A stretch of 64,000 bases of DNA from Podospora bellae-mahoneyi (Eukaryota > Ascomycota > Sordariomycetes > Sordariales > Podosporaceae), in NCBI RefSeq assembly GCF_035222275.1, contig NW_026946359.1, positions 7,316,001 to 7,380,000 of the forward strand, in the 5' to 3' direction. Below the pieces are notes generated by a model. That model did no database searches and was not told the DNA's origin. It saw only the letters and a program-made list of their open reading frames with translations. The translations under genes were made by a program, and so were the position numbers. Positions 43,311-54,692 of this stretch are shown piece by piece; within the stretch, counting starts at the first letter, position 1; each line of letters starts with the position of its first letter.

Positions 43311-43931
43311 CTTGGCCATGGGGCCAAGGGAAGGGGTATATCTTCACACCAAGTAAATTGCTTTACTCCGCATGGCTTCGAGATTAATCCAGCAGATTTA
43401 CTTGCATTTATTATGGAGCACATTCTCATGCTTGTTCAGTGTCACAGCCTAGTTTCGTCAGCGAGATGAAGGTTCTTGAGGCGTTTGATGCAGATGAAGC
43501 AACATTAGGTAATTACCTAATTGATTGGAGCCCGTGACCATCCTCGGAGCTGTCAAAGTCGCCATTCAACAGCTCAAACTAAGACTCGTTCAAATCCTGG
43601 AAGGGGAGAGATGTTCCTGTTTTTGACAGCTAACCAGAACCCTCATTCTTGGAAAGGGGCTTTCAGATGGTTGAAGAGTGTCGAAGAGTGTTGGATTGTC
43701 TTGTGGGTGTTAATGCGGTGGGCCGGGGTGTGATAATGTGCTATGGATTATAGAATGGTGGAAATTGCTTGATTGTAGGCAGATAGTGTTTGAGACAACG
43801 ACGTTGTTCTGCTTTAATAGTTCTTGTCATTTTGTTGTGTGTGTGTTGGTGATGAAGTGGGGGAAGAAGTGTCTGGTTTGATCAACAGCTCATTGGCCGA
43901 AGTGACCCCACCTCTAGGTAGGCAGTCACAC

Positions 43932-43938
43932 TATAAAA
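43932..43938 (+). promoter_or_regulatory. TATA box of the F-box gene
   Basis: TATAAAA lies 85 bp before the ATG at 44017, a normal fungal distance. Confidence 0.5.
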
Positions 43939-44016
43939 GGGAATTTGTCCTTCCCGGGAACCAAAGATGATGCAACCATTTTCATCTCGACATCACTGCT
44001 CACCGTACTTATTATA

Positions 44017-46118
44017 ATGTTCGAACGTCTCCCGGAGGAGCTGCTCCGAGAAGTGGCCAAAGGGCTTAACATTCAAGATGTCAAAACCCTCTCGCTCGTC
44101 TCCAAGACCTTCCATGCCATATGGGCACCGAGGTTTTGGAGCACACTGTGCGTCAATACTGCTGGTCCAGGAGACCGACCATCATCTGTCAGCATCAAAC
44201 GGATCGAACAATGCGCCCATGCGCTTCAGAATGCTACCTCCTCCATACAGCATGTCGCCGACATGGTGTTTCGACGGGACACTCGATGGAAGCTATGGGA
44301 TTATGAGAAGGAAGAAGACTGGCCCAACGTCGCCTGTCTCCACCGGCAACCACCACCGGAGGACCTTGGGGTGTGGAGAGCTCTGCTACTAGCAGCGCCA
44401 GTCGCTGGATGGTTAAAAGATGAATGGCCCTTAAGGAATCAAAGGTGCGTCGAGGCAAGCATAGAACGAATGGGAAAGCAGCTGGGTCCCGACAACATGG
44501 ACGACGTTGCCCTCGCTGTACAATCTGTTCTCGAACGCATCCCCGCTGGCCAACTCCAATCTTTCACCTGGGACTTGGCAACATGCATTCCTCAGCCTAT
44601 TTTGGATAGCCTCTTCCAAACGCAACCGCAGCTCCAGTCTATATCCTTGACGGCTGATACCCGTTGCAAGGCCATGACCAAAAACATCCACCTACCGTTC
44701 TGCCAGCTCAAACGGATTATTTGCAATACGATACCACGATCTCATGTTCTACCGGTTCGAATAATGCTTGAAAACAATAGAGGGCACTTGCATGACCTCC
44801 AAATCGAGGAATTGCCGTACGGGGGCCTTTTCGAGGAGCTCTTATTTAGTCCAAAAGAATGTGAAGATTCCGCTGATCGGTGCCACAGTATGTTGGGAGC
44901 GAATCTTGATGTATTGTTTCCATCACTTGCAACCCTGTCTTTGAGATCGGTCTACTTGACCAAGAGAATGGATCGAGCATTCAACATCAGTGGTCTAGAT
45001 GCACTTACATTACGCCAGTGTTCGCGATCGAGTGAATTCCTCGAAAGAATAATGGCAGCAAACAGACCCCTTCAGCTCAAGACCTTTGAGTTCATGTCTG
45101 GCCATGGGCACGATAATAATGACTATGACGCGGAGACGAATACAGTCAACACCTTTCTTCTATCATTCAACGGTCTAGAAAACCTCTACATCGGTTTTGC
45201 CAGAGATTTCGACGAAGACAGCGCTGGCCTCCACCCCCTCTGGTCTACCGTTGGCCATCACGGCTCAACACTGAAGAGGCTGGTGGTCCATCAGCGAGGC
45301 GTATGGACAGGTCCAATGTGCACAATGGGCGTCATTGAGAAAAATATCGATCTTGTTAGTGATGTCGATGGCACGCTCGATATTTCAGAGACGAACATCA
45401 GCAAGTGGGCGCTGGATCCCGCCGAAAATCCCCTGTCAGCCCTTCCAAAACTTGAATGCCTCGGCCTACCTTTCGCTGTTTCAGACTGGAGCGAGTCCGA
45501 TACGTGGGCGAGTCATAGTATAGAACCAGATGCGCAGTCCGAGTCTTTTATTGTATGTATCTTGCATTGCGGCTTGTACTGATAACTTCCTAACCGATCG
45601 TAAAAAAAATTCAGATAACCCTCCTCAAGCCATTTACCGGAGGCTCACGGAGGCTCAGGCTCCTCCATTTACGAAAAACAGGCTCAGATTATGCATGGGC
45701 CTTCAAAGCGACCAGCCTCCCGCCTTGTTCCAGGCGACGACGGGCCTTGTCGACTCGGGCCCACGGTGAGGAAGACGTTTTCCTCCTTCCCATCCCTCCT
45801 TCCGATATGTTATCATCCCTCCGCCCACCTTTCTCCTATTTTCTCAATTGGGCCTTCGGGCCAAAGGGCATTCGCTCCCTCCAGGCCGTCGCTTTTGGGG
45901 ATTTTGCAAACGGCCACATGGGCGGCAAATTCCTTCACAACATCTTTGCCATTCGTAACAAGGATGAGCTGCAAGGATACCAGGTGTTTGACTGTCGCGA
46001 CAAAGCACATGAGCACAAATGGCGGGCCATGGCGGATAGGTACGCTGACTTTCTGGAATCATGCCCCGTCGGGCCACGGGTGGAAAGATGGGAGGACAGG
46101 TCGAGGTATTATTTCTAA
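44017..46118 (+). CDS. F-box protein
   Basis: Exons 44017-45552 and 45615-46118 (679 residues); the 62-nt intron has GTATGT and a TACTGATAAC-type branch. The F-box is at the extreme N-terminus: FERLPEELLREVAKGLNIQD, VKTLSLVSKTFHAIWAPRFW. The F-box binds Skp1 in SCF ubiquitin ligases. The remainder (~90-600) is a long leucine-containing region with irregular LRR-like strands (LQSISLTADTRC, LATLSLRSVYL, LDALTLRQCSRS), which would choose the substrate. The C-terminus includes PPFSYFLNWAFGPKGIRSLQ and ends RWEDRSRYYF. This layout is common in filamentous fungi, where such genes are numerous and variable. Substrate unknown. Confidence 0.8.
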
Positions 46119-46404
46119 TCAAGATTGTTTCTGTTTTCAGGAGTCGAGGTTCTCGTAGATTGAAATACAAGATTCTTCAACAGATAAGATTATCGTTCCA
46201 AGGACGAGATATGATCCGAGTATGGTTCGAACAGCGGTGTTAGCTGTGAAGACAGCAATTGTTAGATAAAACAAACAAGAGCTTTGCAAAGAGGGTACTT
46301 ATAGACTCAGAATGACAATTCAGGAATATCCAGACGGCAACGAAGAAAGGCAAGTAAAAAGAAAAAATTAAGCAAAGAAAACTAAAAATCAAGCCCGAAC
46401 AGAG

Positions 46405-46525
46405 CTACCCAACCTTGTCTCGAAGAGGTACCTCTAGACCGCCCAGTCGCCTTAACCCATGCATGAAGTGCGAAAAGGTTCCCTGGGAGTCAGTCGAGCG
46501 GCTTAACAAATTAGGCCATGGACAA
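46405..46525 (-). ncRNA. tRNA-like 121-nt element, copy 2
   Basis: Same length and plan as the element at 37849-37969. Its acceptor pair is TTGTCCA with TGGGTAG: both strands differ from copy 1 yet still pair throughout (allowing G-T). The D-arm is TGGCCTAATTTG...GCC, the variable hairpin GACTGGGCGGTC and the T-loop TTCGAGA. Similarity continues ~34 bp upstream on the element's 5' side. Probably a tRNA-derived repeat; a functional tRNA is doubtful because of the weak T-arm. Confidence 0.4.
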
Positions 46526-47233
46526 CTCTGTTTATTGAGAGGAAGGTGCTCCAATACAGGATATGAACCCCACCACAGCCTCCTTCCTTTCTCATTGAGT
46601 CGCAACAGGTTTGTTGCTCTTCCCTTCCTTCCTTACGTATGTTAGACAGCGGAGATAGGTAAACTGCTGGCCCCACATGTTGGACGTGGAAAATCCAGCT
46701 TTTCTTTTCTCTTCTCCCCACGCGACATTCCCCTGGACACGCGCCACCATCGATACTCCATACCAACAAAGCAAACCACCCCAAGTAACCCGTTTTCTCC
46801 GCTGGTCTTCGGCACAGATCTGGCAGGGCTGATAGCGCATCTCTTGCGGTATTCGGCACCATGGCCTGTAAGTTTTCCCCGCCCCTCTTCACTATCTCAC
46901 CGCCATCTCGACTATTGCCCGGGAGCTGCGCGCTCCTGGGTGGTTGAGTCGTGAGATTTATGTGACCGCCGTCCGACGTCCTCATGTGCCCGCCGTCCGA
47001 AGGCATATCTCATCACAGGTTCAAGTCTCTGCCAGTGCCCAAGGGGCTCTCTATTAATATTTGGATTTTCTCCCTCTTCTTTGAATCTCAACCTCTTCCT
47101 TACCCTTTCTTCTGCCCTTGGTCAACCGACTTATTCGTGGGCTGCCTCCCCCTCTTTCAAACCTCATACTCTCTGCCCCTAGCCAACCAACCTTTCGCAT
47201 CCTTAACATCATGATAGTTCGTCCATATGATCC
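46526..47233. other. Intergenic with dispersed repeat
   Basis: Contains copy B of the dispersed repeat (46658-46795) and pyrimidine-rich sequence up to the ankyrin gene's stop. No gene supported. Confidence 0.4.
46658..46795. repeat. Dispersed repeat, copy B
   Basis: Partner of 43145-43310, same orientation; the match runs from GTAAACTGCTGGCCCCACAT to the CCAAGTAACC area with gaps. Confidence 0.5.
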
Positions 47234-49670
47234 TTAAATTTCAATGACAATACTGCTAACACGCGTGGTGTACAGGCCCATCTCTTCAGGTAGCAACCGT
47301 GCTACTGAATGAGAACAAACGGCCCCATCGTCCCCGTATCCCAATTCGAGTGCATGTGGAGTTGGAAATTGAGGATATAAAAAGGCGTTGTTGGCAAGAG
47401 GTTTCGAAGTGAGACTTGGACGGCGGCTGGGTTTTGGACGACGCCTCGCTTTGAGGTGGTTGACGAGAGCGCAGAAACCGATGATGATGATGAGAATGCG
47501 GAAACGGATGACGACGAGACCGACAATCAGAGCACCGCCAGTCAAAGCCGCTCGCCTCAGGGGATCCCAGCCTTGTGCATCAAGTTCATGTACAGTCCCT
47601 CCGTGTTGGAGCAGCGCCTGTATCACTTGGACATAACCACCACTCGCTGCCAAACACATCGGTGTATCCGTTGTTCCCTTGACCCTGGCGCCACGGGTGA
47701 GTAGGTAACTCGCAATCCCTGCATGTCTCTTTTGGCATTCGATAATGAGAGGTCTGGTCGCCTTCTTGTCCAAAGAGTCGAGTCGTGCACCACGAGCCAC
47801 CAGAGTCTTCACTGCCCTGAGGTTTCCCGCGCGGACAGCAACGTGCGGTGGTGTTTTGCCTGCCATGTTCTGCACATTGCAACTTGTTCTCGCGTTCAAG
47901 AGGAGCGATATTTCACTGTGAGTTGCATACTGACATGCATAGTGCAGTGGTCGGTTGCGCTCAAGGCACTCGGCTTCGAGCGATACCCCTGCCCTAACCA
48001 GCTTCTCAATGACCCCAAAGCTCCTACACATGGCGGCAACATGAAGTGGGGAGCGGCCGTTGATGCTACGAGCATCTAACTCGGTCCTCTTGTTCACAAT
48101 CAGAAGGCCGACGGCCGCTTCGTGACTATTGTAGCTAGCCCAGTGCAACGCCGTAAAGTTGCCAGCACTGCGAGTCCTGGGAGATGCCCTGTGCCGAAGA
48201 AGCAAATCCACAACGGCTGTGAGCCCGGCTCTCGCAGCCGCTGCAAGTGGGGTTAGGCTCTCTTCTTCCTGGGCCTCGAGATCTACTTTGGCATTAATGA
48301 GCGTCTCAACCACAGCGACATGGCTAGAGATGCAAGCAGCGTGGAGTGGGGTTCTCATATGTGAGTCCTTTGCATTCCTGTTGGCTCCAAGTTGAAGGAG
48401 AAGTTTGACAATCTCATCATCGCCCGCCTCACTGGCTACATGAAGTGGTGTTTTCTGTTCCTCATCACGGGTGTCGATCATGGCGCGCTGCTTTACCAGG
48501 AAGCGGATGGCATCCAGCTGCCCATGGTCACACGCGATCCTCAAAGGTGTTTTTCCATGGGGACCACGGGCATTGATGCCTGCCTCTCGGTATAGGAGGG
48601 TCGCGATGACTTGGCAATGACCATTGGCAGCTGCCAGATGGAACGGGGAAAGCTTCCACTTGTCCTTGGACTGTACGTTGACACCCTCTGCAATCAACAA
48701 CTCGACAATATCGTTGTGACCGCAGTGACAGGCGACGGAAAGAGGCGTTCTTCCGGTTCCTTTGTGCGGATGGTTGATGTCAGCCCTCTTGCGAATTAGC
48801 GAGGCCATTTCTTCTTGGTCGCCCCTTTGATCCGCCACAACGGGCTTCGGTGGTGGATGATTACCGTTAGACTGGAGGTATATATCGGTAGCTTCGAACT
48901 CGCCAGGGAATCGATTACCCAACTGAGACTTTGGCGACACTGTCGCAGCTTGCTTGTTGGCGTTCGACCGTCTCAGTTGCCTCAAGCGTTGGCGGATGGG
49001 GGAAGATGGCGATTTGGGCAGAGACTCGTCCGAGACTGAACCGCTGGTGTTGGAACTCTTGTCGCTGACAGGAGACCTTGGCTCGGAAGATGGGCTGTCT
49101 GGTAGCATCTCAAAGGGCATTGGGCGTTCCCACGTGGGGTCTCGACAATCGTGATACTTGTTTTCATAACTGGGACTCGGTGGTCTGACGTGCATGTCGA
49201 ACAGGGGAACAGTGTGGGGACGGCTCTCCGGGAAACTGTCAATTCTGTCCAATCTCCCTAACGATGCTGGCGCCGGTTCGGAACCAGCAACCGTTGATAG
49301 TTCGGTATCTCGGAGGGTGGATTGTTCTCGAACTGTGCTCGTGTCATCGCGTATTCGTTGGAAAGTCTGCCAGGCGGTCCTTGCTCGAAGGAGCCTGTTT
49401 TGTTCCGTGAGACTCTGGCTGTGGGGAAGTGTCTGTCAGCTTGTGTAGGCACATGGCGCGCAACTCAAACTGCAAGACTTACCAATACGCTGCACTGAGA
49501 AGTACCTGCAACGCCGAAATCTGGGAATCCAGTCGTTGTTCGTGTTCCTTGATCTTCGAGTCGATAAACAACTGTTTCAGGCGCGACACAACTGTATCTT
49601 CGAGCAGTCCGCAAGAGCTCGGATAGTTTCGGGTCGTGGCCAAGCGATCAAAGCAACCAGTCCTGAGCAC
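47234..49670 (-). CDS. Ankyrin-repeat protein with C-terminal membrane segment
   Basis: Main exon 49418-47234, preceded by an exon ending at 49483 (64-nt intron, GTAAGT donor, GCTGACAG near the acceptor); the 5' end is unresolved, with a candidate ATG at about 49753. At least ~790 residues. N-terminus: a helical, coiled-coil-like part (LKQLFIDSKIKEHEQRLD, LLRARTAWQTFQRIRDD) as in fungal STAND and related proteins, then a Ser/Pro-rich linker. About 12 ankyrin repeats follow (GRTPLSVACHCGHNDIVELL, KTPLHVASEAGDDEIVKLL, RSPLHVAAMCRSFGVIEKL). Near the C-terminus GALIVGLVVIRFRILIIIIG is a clear membrane segment followed by KARRRPKPSRRP, a basic flank. Ankyrins usually bind proteins; the tail anchor suggests a membrane-bound scaffold or sensor. 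No NACHT domain is present. Confidence 0.75.
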
Positions 49671-49759
49671 CTGGCAGCGTGGCTGTTGTCATCTGAGCGC
49701 CGTGACTAACGCGTGTTCGTTGTATAGTCGATTCGCTTGCCAGCGAGGACATGAAGAGC

Positions 49760-51963
49760 GAGTCATTAACGGCCATCTGGAGGGAGGGTGTTGATCATGG
49801 GGATGACAACAGTAGGGCCAATTATCTCTGGAACGCCGAGAGTTGTCACATGATGATCATCGACTTCGACCGAGCCCGCCTCTTCCCACCTCCCAAGCCT
49901 CGAGCGGTTTCCAGGCTTGTAGAACCGAAGAGGAAGCTTGATAGTAGTTCCGAGGTAGACGCAGACTTGCTTACCCATTTTCTTCGATGTTGGTGTTTCG
50001 AATATTTCAGTAACAGAAACCAAGAACAAAAGAAAGACAGAAATCTGAGAGACGGAATGTTTGTGGTCGTAAAGTTTTGTCCATATACAAATGGAAGGTG
50101 CGATCGATTGTGGACGACATCATCGTCATCAGGATATTGGGAGCTTTCTAACATGGGTCTGCACTCCTTTGCCTCAAAACAAAACATCTATGCTCTATTC
50201 AGACGAAGAGTCAATACTTCTAAACTTCGAGGTATTCCAAACAGAATATACCGCCTATTTTGATATCGACAACCTAGACTATTAATCGGGCATACGAAGG
50301 AACGCTTCAAATAAGGCCAGCAACATTTAGGACAACATCTAGAGATATTTTCCTTCCAAGTTCCTTCAATGAAATACCTACCTACCTACCACCGCGGAAC
50401 TATAAATGATCAAGCCTGCCAATCTAAACAACCGTCCAGTTAACTCTGGCTAGGGAGTGAACAGCCGGTGGTTATATCGTAGGAATTTACCTACCTATAA
50501 GAAATGCAAAACTGTTTTCAGCATATGGAATACAAAGTGAATCTATTATTCTTTGGGCTTCTGCTATCTTGACTTTACATAGCCGCGTTAGACTGACAGA
50601 GATTTTGAACAGGTTTAGATCAATTCCATAAAAGGATTGATTAATAAGACAAGTACGAAAAATGCCACGTTCCACACTGAAAGATTCTTGAGGCCACCGT
50701 GGACTTCAATCATTCGTCTACAACAGCTTTTAACAGAAACCAAAGGCTTCCTTATTTAGCATCTCTCGTATTTCTAACGAATATAGAAACCTGGATCTCA
50801 GCAATAAAATCTCCAATCGCGTTGGCGTTGAACACGTGAGCTTTTTGACATCGTACTTCAGGTTACAAAGACTGTCAAGTTCTCGTCGAAGCCAGAACAG
50901 GCTATTTAATCTCAAGCAAGGGGTCTTCTGTTAAACTGATATTGCGAATTCATCACGGACCCGCGGTGTATAGACAGCTGTACATAATCTTCCTACCGGA
51001 GCCAAACGACGAGCAAATGAGGTTCAGCCTGGACCGACAAGTTGGGATTAAATGGCCATGGCAGTCGCGGTTGAGATTGATGGGAGGTGCGAGTGACCGC
51101 GTTGCATGTGCTGCCTAGTAGGGTGGGTTGGCCCCTGCGCCAGGGCAGGTACTAACTGCAAAAACCGAGGAGCAATTCAACAACAAGCAATCACTCAGTG
51201 ATGTAATTGGCACGGGTGTTGGTGCTCGTACTCGGGTACTCTGGATACTCGGTTTGGAACAAACCGGTGGAACGCACTGTAGAACACAGTGAAACGCTGG
51301 AGGGCCCTTGCAACTCCCAATACAAGGTCCTCTTAGAGGTAGAAATTGCTTTATTATTTTGGTGATATTTTCCATATAATAGATTTTCTTTTTCCCTTGT
51401 AACAGCTTCCTAATAGAAACAATGCAGGGGCTGTTGAATGTTGAGTTTGTGTGACATGCATCCTTCGGTATGCGAGGAGCATCGTGACGAATTGGGAGCG
51501 CAGGAGGTCGACGGTTCAATTCTGAAGTGAGGCAGCATTTTCTCACGCTTTTGGACGACACGCCTTGTTAGGCAAAGTGGCCGTCGCATTGCGGGAGAGT
51601 GTTTGAACCTGAAGTATGCTTACCCTTTTCTTGGTTAAGTAGTCTACGAAAGTCATATTTCGACTTCTCGTTAAGGTGCCAGTGATTCTTAGGTAAGAAT
51701 TGTTCTTTACCTCTATCGTTGTCACAATACCCAATCCTGCACAGGTCGTCACTTTGACACTGAACTTGCTCAGGATTCTCCGGCCCTGCTCCACGGAACC
51801 GCGGCGATGTAATACTTATGCAGCTTCGTAGATACCTGATATTGTATTCTACAGCTATCACCAAGAGGTTGGATCACTGGGCCGGAGTAAAACAATCCGA
51901 AGACACAGTTAACTACCTTCTTACAAAGGAGCCTAACTGAAAGGAAAAGCATATAACCCCCAT
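49760..51963. other. Long stretch without supported genes
   Basis: About 2.2 kb, AT-rich in places, with frames up to ~170 residues that lack motifs. Likely promoter of the ankyrin gene at the left end and unassigned DNA after it. ACCTACCTACC runs occur near 50370. Confidence 0.35.
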
Positions 51964-53354
51964 CTAACGAATCCCAGCCCCCCTTGCAATTTGATCATCC
52001 GAGAAATCATCCTGAACCTTCTTCAAATAGGTGTCAAACTTGCTAGCCACCGTAATCACTCGCTTGAGATGCTCATATGTCATCCTCTTCTCCTGAAACT
52101 TGGCCAACTGCCTCGCCGTTGTAATAGCGTTCCGAATTTGCCGACCGTTTAGCTCATATTCCGCCAGCTCCTCAAAGTAGCACTCGACATCATCAAAGTC
52201 AATCCCAGTTGGCTCAGCCAATTTCCTCTTGCGAGATCCAGGCTCTGTCACCTCAGCGAACTCATCCTTGTCCATTTCCTTCAGCCGACCGATGAAATTC
52301 TTCCAGATCTTTCGCCGTTGAGGTTTGCTCAGGTTCTCGTATCGAAGAGCGAGCTGGATTCTGGACTTGAAAGCTTCGTCGAATGTACCCACGCGATTGG
52401 AAGTTAGGATAAGGATGCCCTCGTAGTACTCCAACACACGCAGGAATACTGAGACGAGAGCGTTTCGGCCGAGATCGGTTAGGGTACGCTGCTCGAGAAA
52501 AACATCCGCTTCGTCAAGAAGCACAACACATCCCCAGGATTTCCCGAGGTGTAGGGCTGATTCGAGATACTTTTCCACTTGTTCTGGCTTGGTCCCAATG
52601 TCACCACAGGTAACTCTGAAAAGAGGTTTCTCGGCAATTTCGGCAACACCTTCAGCTGTATAGGTTTTCCCGGTCCCCGGCGAGCCATGGAGAAGCATGA
52701 TGAGTCCGTTGCCCTTACCATCTATCAGATCAGTCCCCTGTTCCTGGGCTATTTGGTTTGTAACCAGTGCCTGCACAAGCTCTTTGGTGCCCTCGTCAAT
52801 GACGAGAGAGCGAAAAGCCTGTTTGTTCCACTTGACATCGCTGATACGGTCGACGCTAAGATCCACTGTTGTTCAAGAGTTTATTAGTTGGAATATTCAC
52901 TAATAGTTCGAAAGTCCGTGGATAATCTCACCCCATTTCTTGTTATGCAAGTTGTAGCCGACGATTGTCTCCGGAAAGACATAAATTTCAGGTTCCGACG
53001 GGGCTTGGTCGTCTTCCATTCTTTCCTCGCTGAAGCATGCTGTTGTGGCATTGTCGTGTGCCGGGGACGATATGTTAAAAACGTCAGCTGTTTTGGGGTG
53101 CAGCTGACGATATGTTTGGAAATTAACCATGAACCTATCCGTGCTCTAGGGTAAATGTTGGAGTCAGTTCATGTTTCACGGATATGCTAGACCAGGATAC
53201 CCGAAAGATCAAGAGAACCTACACTACCATACTTGCCGTTTTCATCACGATACGCTACTAGCCTCTGCTTGTGGCACCACCCTGAGTATGTCGCTTTGGG
53301 ATGGGGCGCGGTTAGGTTCTTCCTTATAGTATTGAGTGTTCCTTCATCTGCTAT
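51964..53354 (-). CDS. AAA-type ATPase, 5' end incomplete
   Basis: Exons read: about 53354-53223 (start not found), 53145-52932 and 52865-51964, with introns of 77 and 66 nt. The C-terminal ~300 residues form the AAA core: Walker A HGSPGTGKTYTAEGVAE, Walker B CVVLLDEADVFLEQR, sensor-1 ILILTSNRVGTFDEAF with the arginine-finger region SRIQLALRY, and a C-terminal lid with GRQIRNAITTARQLA. Upstream are STDRFMVNFQTYRQLHP and CHKQRLVAYRDENGKYG, resembling the region before the AAA core in a large fungal family that uses the same fold as Bcs1-like ATPases. Full-length relatives are usually longer at the N-terminus, so the gene may be truncated. It would act as an ATP-driven remodelling enzyme; client unknown. 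It is transcribed away from the DUF7708-like gene. Confidence 0.75.
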
Positions 53355-53501
53355 CTGGAGTTACCAGCATAATCACTAACAAGCTGACAGGCTGTTATCA
53401 ATCGTGAAAATGTTAATACGGCGCTAACCAATGCTCTTTTGGAGATATGAGACTTGCTTCCCAGAGTAGAGCTGGCCTCAACATTGTACCCTACAGAGCG
53501 G

Positions 53502-54692
53502 ATGAAGTCTGCAATGACGACTCTTTACGCGTGTCTACTGAAGTTCTTTATTCGGGCCCGCAACTAATACGACGAAGGATCGTGGAAACGTATCGTCCAC
53601 AGCATCACTAGGCCATCAGAGCTGCGTTACAAAGATCTCCTTGAAAGAATTGGGCGCGCATCGAAAGAGATCGAGCAACTTAGCCTCTCCGCCTCACAAG
53701 CCGAAGTACGAGCGACACATGACAAGATTGACGCGCTCCAAAGAAACATGACATGTCAGTTACAGCTCTCTCTCCAACTCACCCTCCCTTTGCTCACCTC
53801 ACACTGTTACTAAACCGCTTTGAAACACACAGCACTCCAAGCCATCTGCTCCTATGGCTTCCTCAATAACAACCAGCAACTGCCTGACCTTCAATTTTCC
53901 CAAATCCTGCAATCCATCTCCCAGGTGCCCCTCTGGGACCCTCTCAAAACCCTTCGGTACCTTTCCTCCCTCCGCCGCCGCCGCCCCGACCTTGCTGCCT
54001 CTTTCACAACAAACCAATTCTGGCACTCAACCAAACTGCGACGATGGTCCACCACCGCTGAATCCTCTCTCGTTGTTGTCAAAGGAAACCCCCAGTCACG
54101 ATTTTCCCTAAGGGACTTCTGCGTTGACGTCGCCAACAACCTTAACTCATCCAAGACCCCCTATCTCTTCGCCTTGAGGGTTCCCGTCGGTGGGAACCAA
54201 GCAACAGAACAAGTTTCCACAGTCGAGCTACTCAAGTATCTCACTCGTCAAGCCCTTCAGCTCCTAGGCGCAGCAAACAGCAAAAACCCCGTGACCGAAA
54301 AGTCCATGGTCCTAAGCTGCTCACGTTTCCAAACCGCTGTGTCCGAGACGGAGTGGTTCCAAGTCTTGGAGACGGTGTTGGCAGACGTCATTGGGACCGT
54401 GTACATCATTGTCGAGCTGGAGATTGTCAGTCGTGATGTGGCACTAGAGGGTGATTTCTCGGTGTTGGCGTCGTTTGCTGCCTTCTTTGTCGGGTTGGAA
54501 CAGCGTGGTTTGAAGAGCCGGGTCAAGGTCCTCTTGGTGATTAGTAGCCCCGAAAACCCCTTGTATGGGCCGAGTGAGCTGTCCCCAGAGGTGTTGCTAT
54601 CTGTACGGGGAATGCCAACGTCGGTTAGGAAGAGGTCCGGCAGAGGGGGTGGGCAGGGTAGGGGAGGTAGAGTGATGCGGCTAGGTCGCTAG
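53502..54692 (+). pseudogene. DUF7708-like fungal protein gene with in-frame stop
   Basis: From the ATG at 53502 the frame reads MTTLYACLLKFFIRARN, then TAA (53565-53567), then YDEGSWKRIVHSITRPSELR, ERIGRASKEIEQLSLSASQA, a 78-nt intron (53755-53832), and a second exon 53833-54692 with LQAICSYGFLNNNQQLPDLQ-type sequence, LDFCVDVANNL-like region and a long C-terminal part ending in a Gly/Arg-rich tail (SGRGGGQGRGG). The pattern of a helical KFF...W-Y-x-E-G region, a coiled segment and WDPLKTLRYL matches a domain found at the N-terminus of fungal NLR-like proteins. The stop replaces an expected Trp. A shorter protein could start at 53748. No NTPase domain follows. Confidence 0.45.

Larger units (their letters stand above)
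42696..44016. other. Intergenic between oxygenase and F-box genes
   Basis: No gene supported. Contains copy A of a dispersed repeat at 43145-43310 and the F-box gene promoter. Confidence 0.4.

Noticed and set aside
43521-43615. Possible tRNA from a GTTCAAATCC motif
   Set aside because: No A-box or cloverleaf can be formed upstream.
51485-51525. tRNA gene suggested by TGACGAATTGGG (A-box-like) and GGTTCAATTCT (B-box-like)
   Set aside because: Only about 17 bases separate the two boxes, and no anticodon arm or paired acceptor can be drawn; at most a tRNA scrap.
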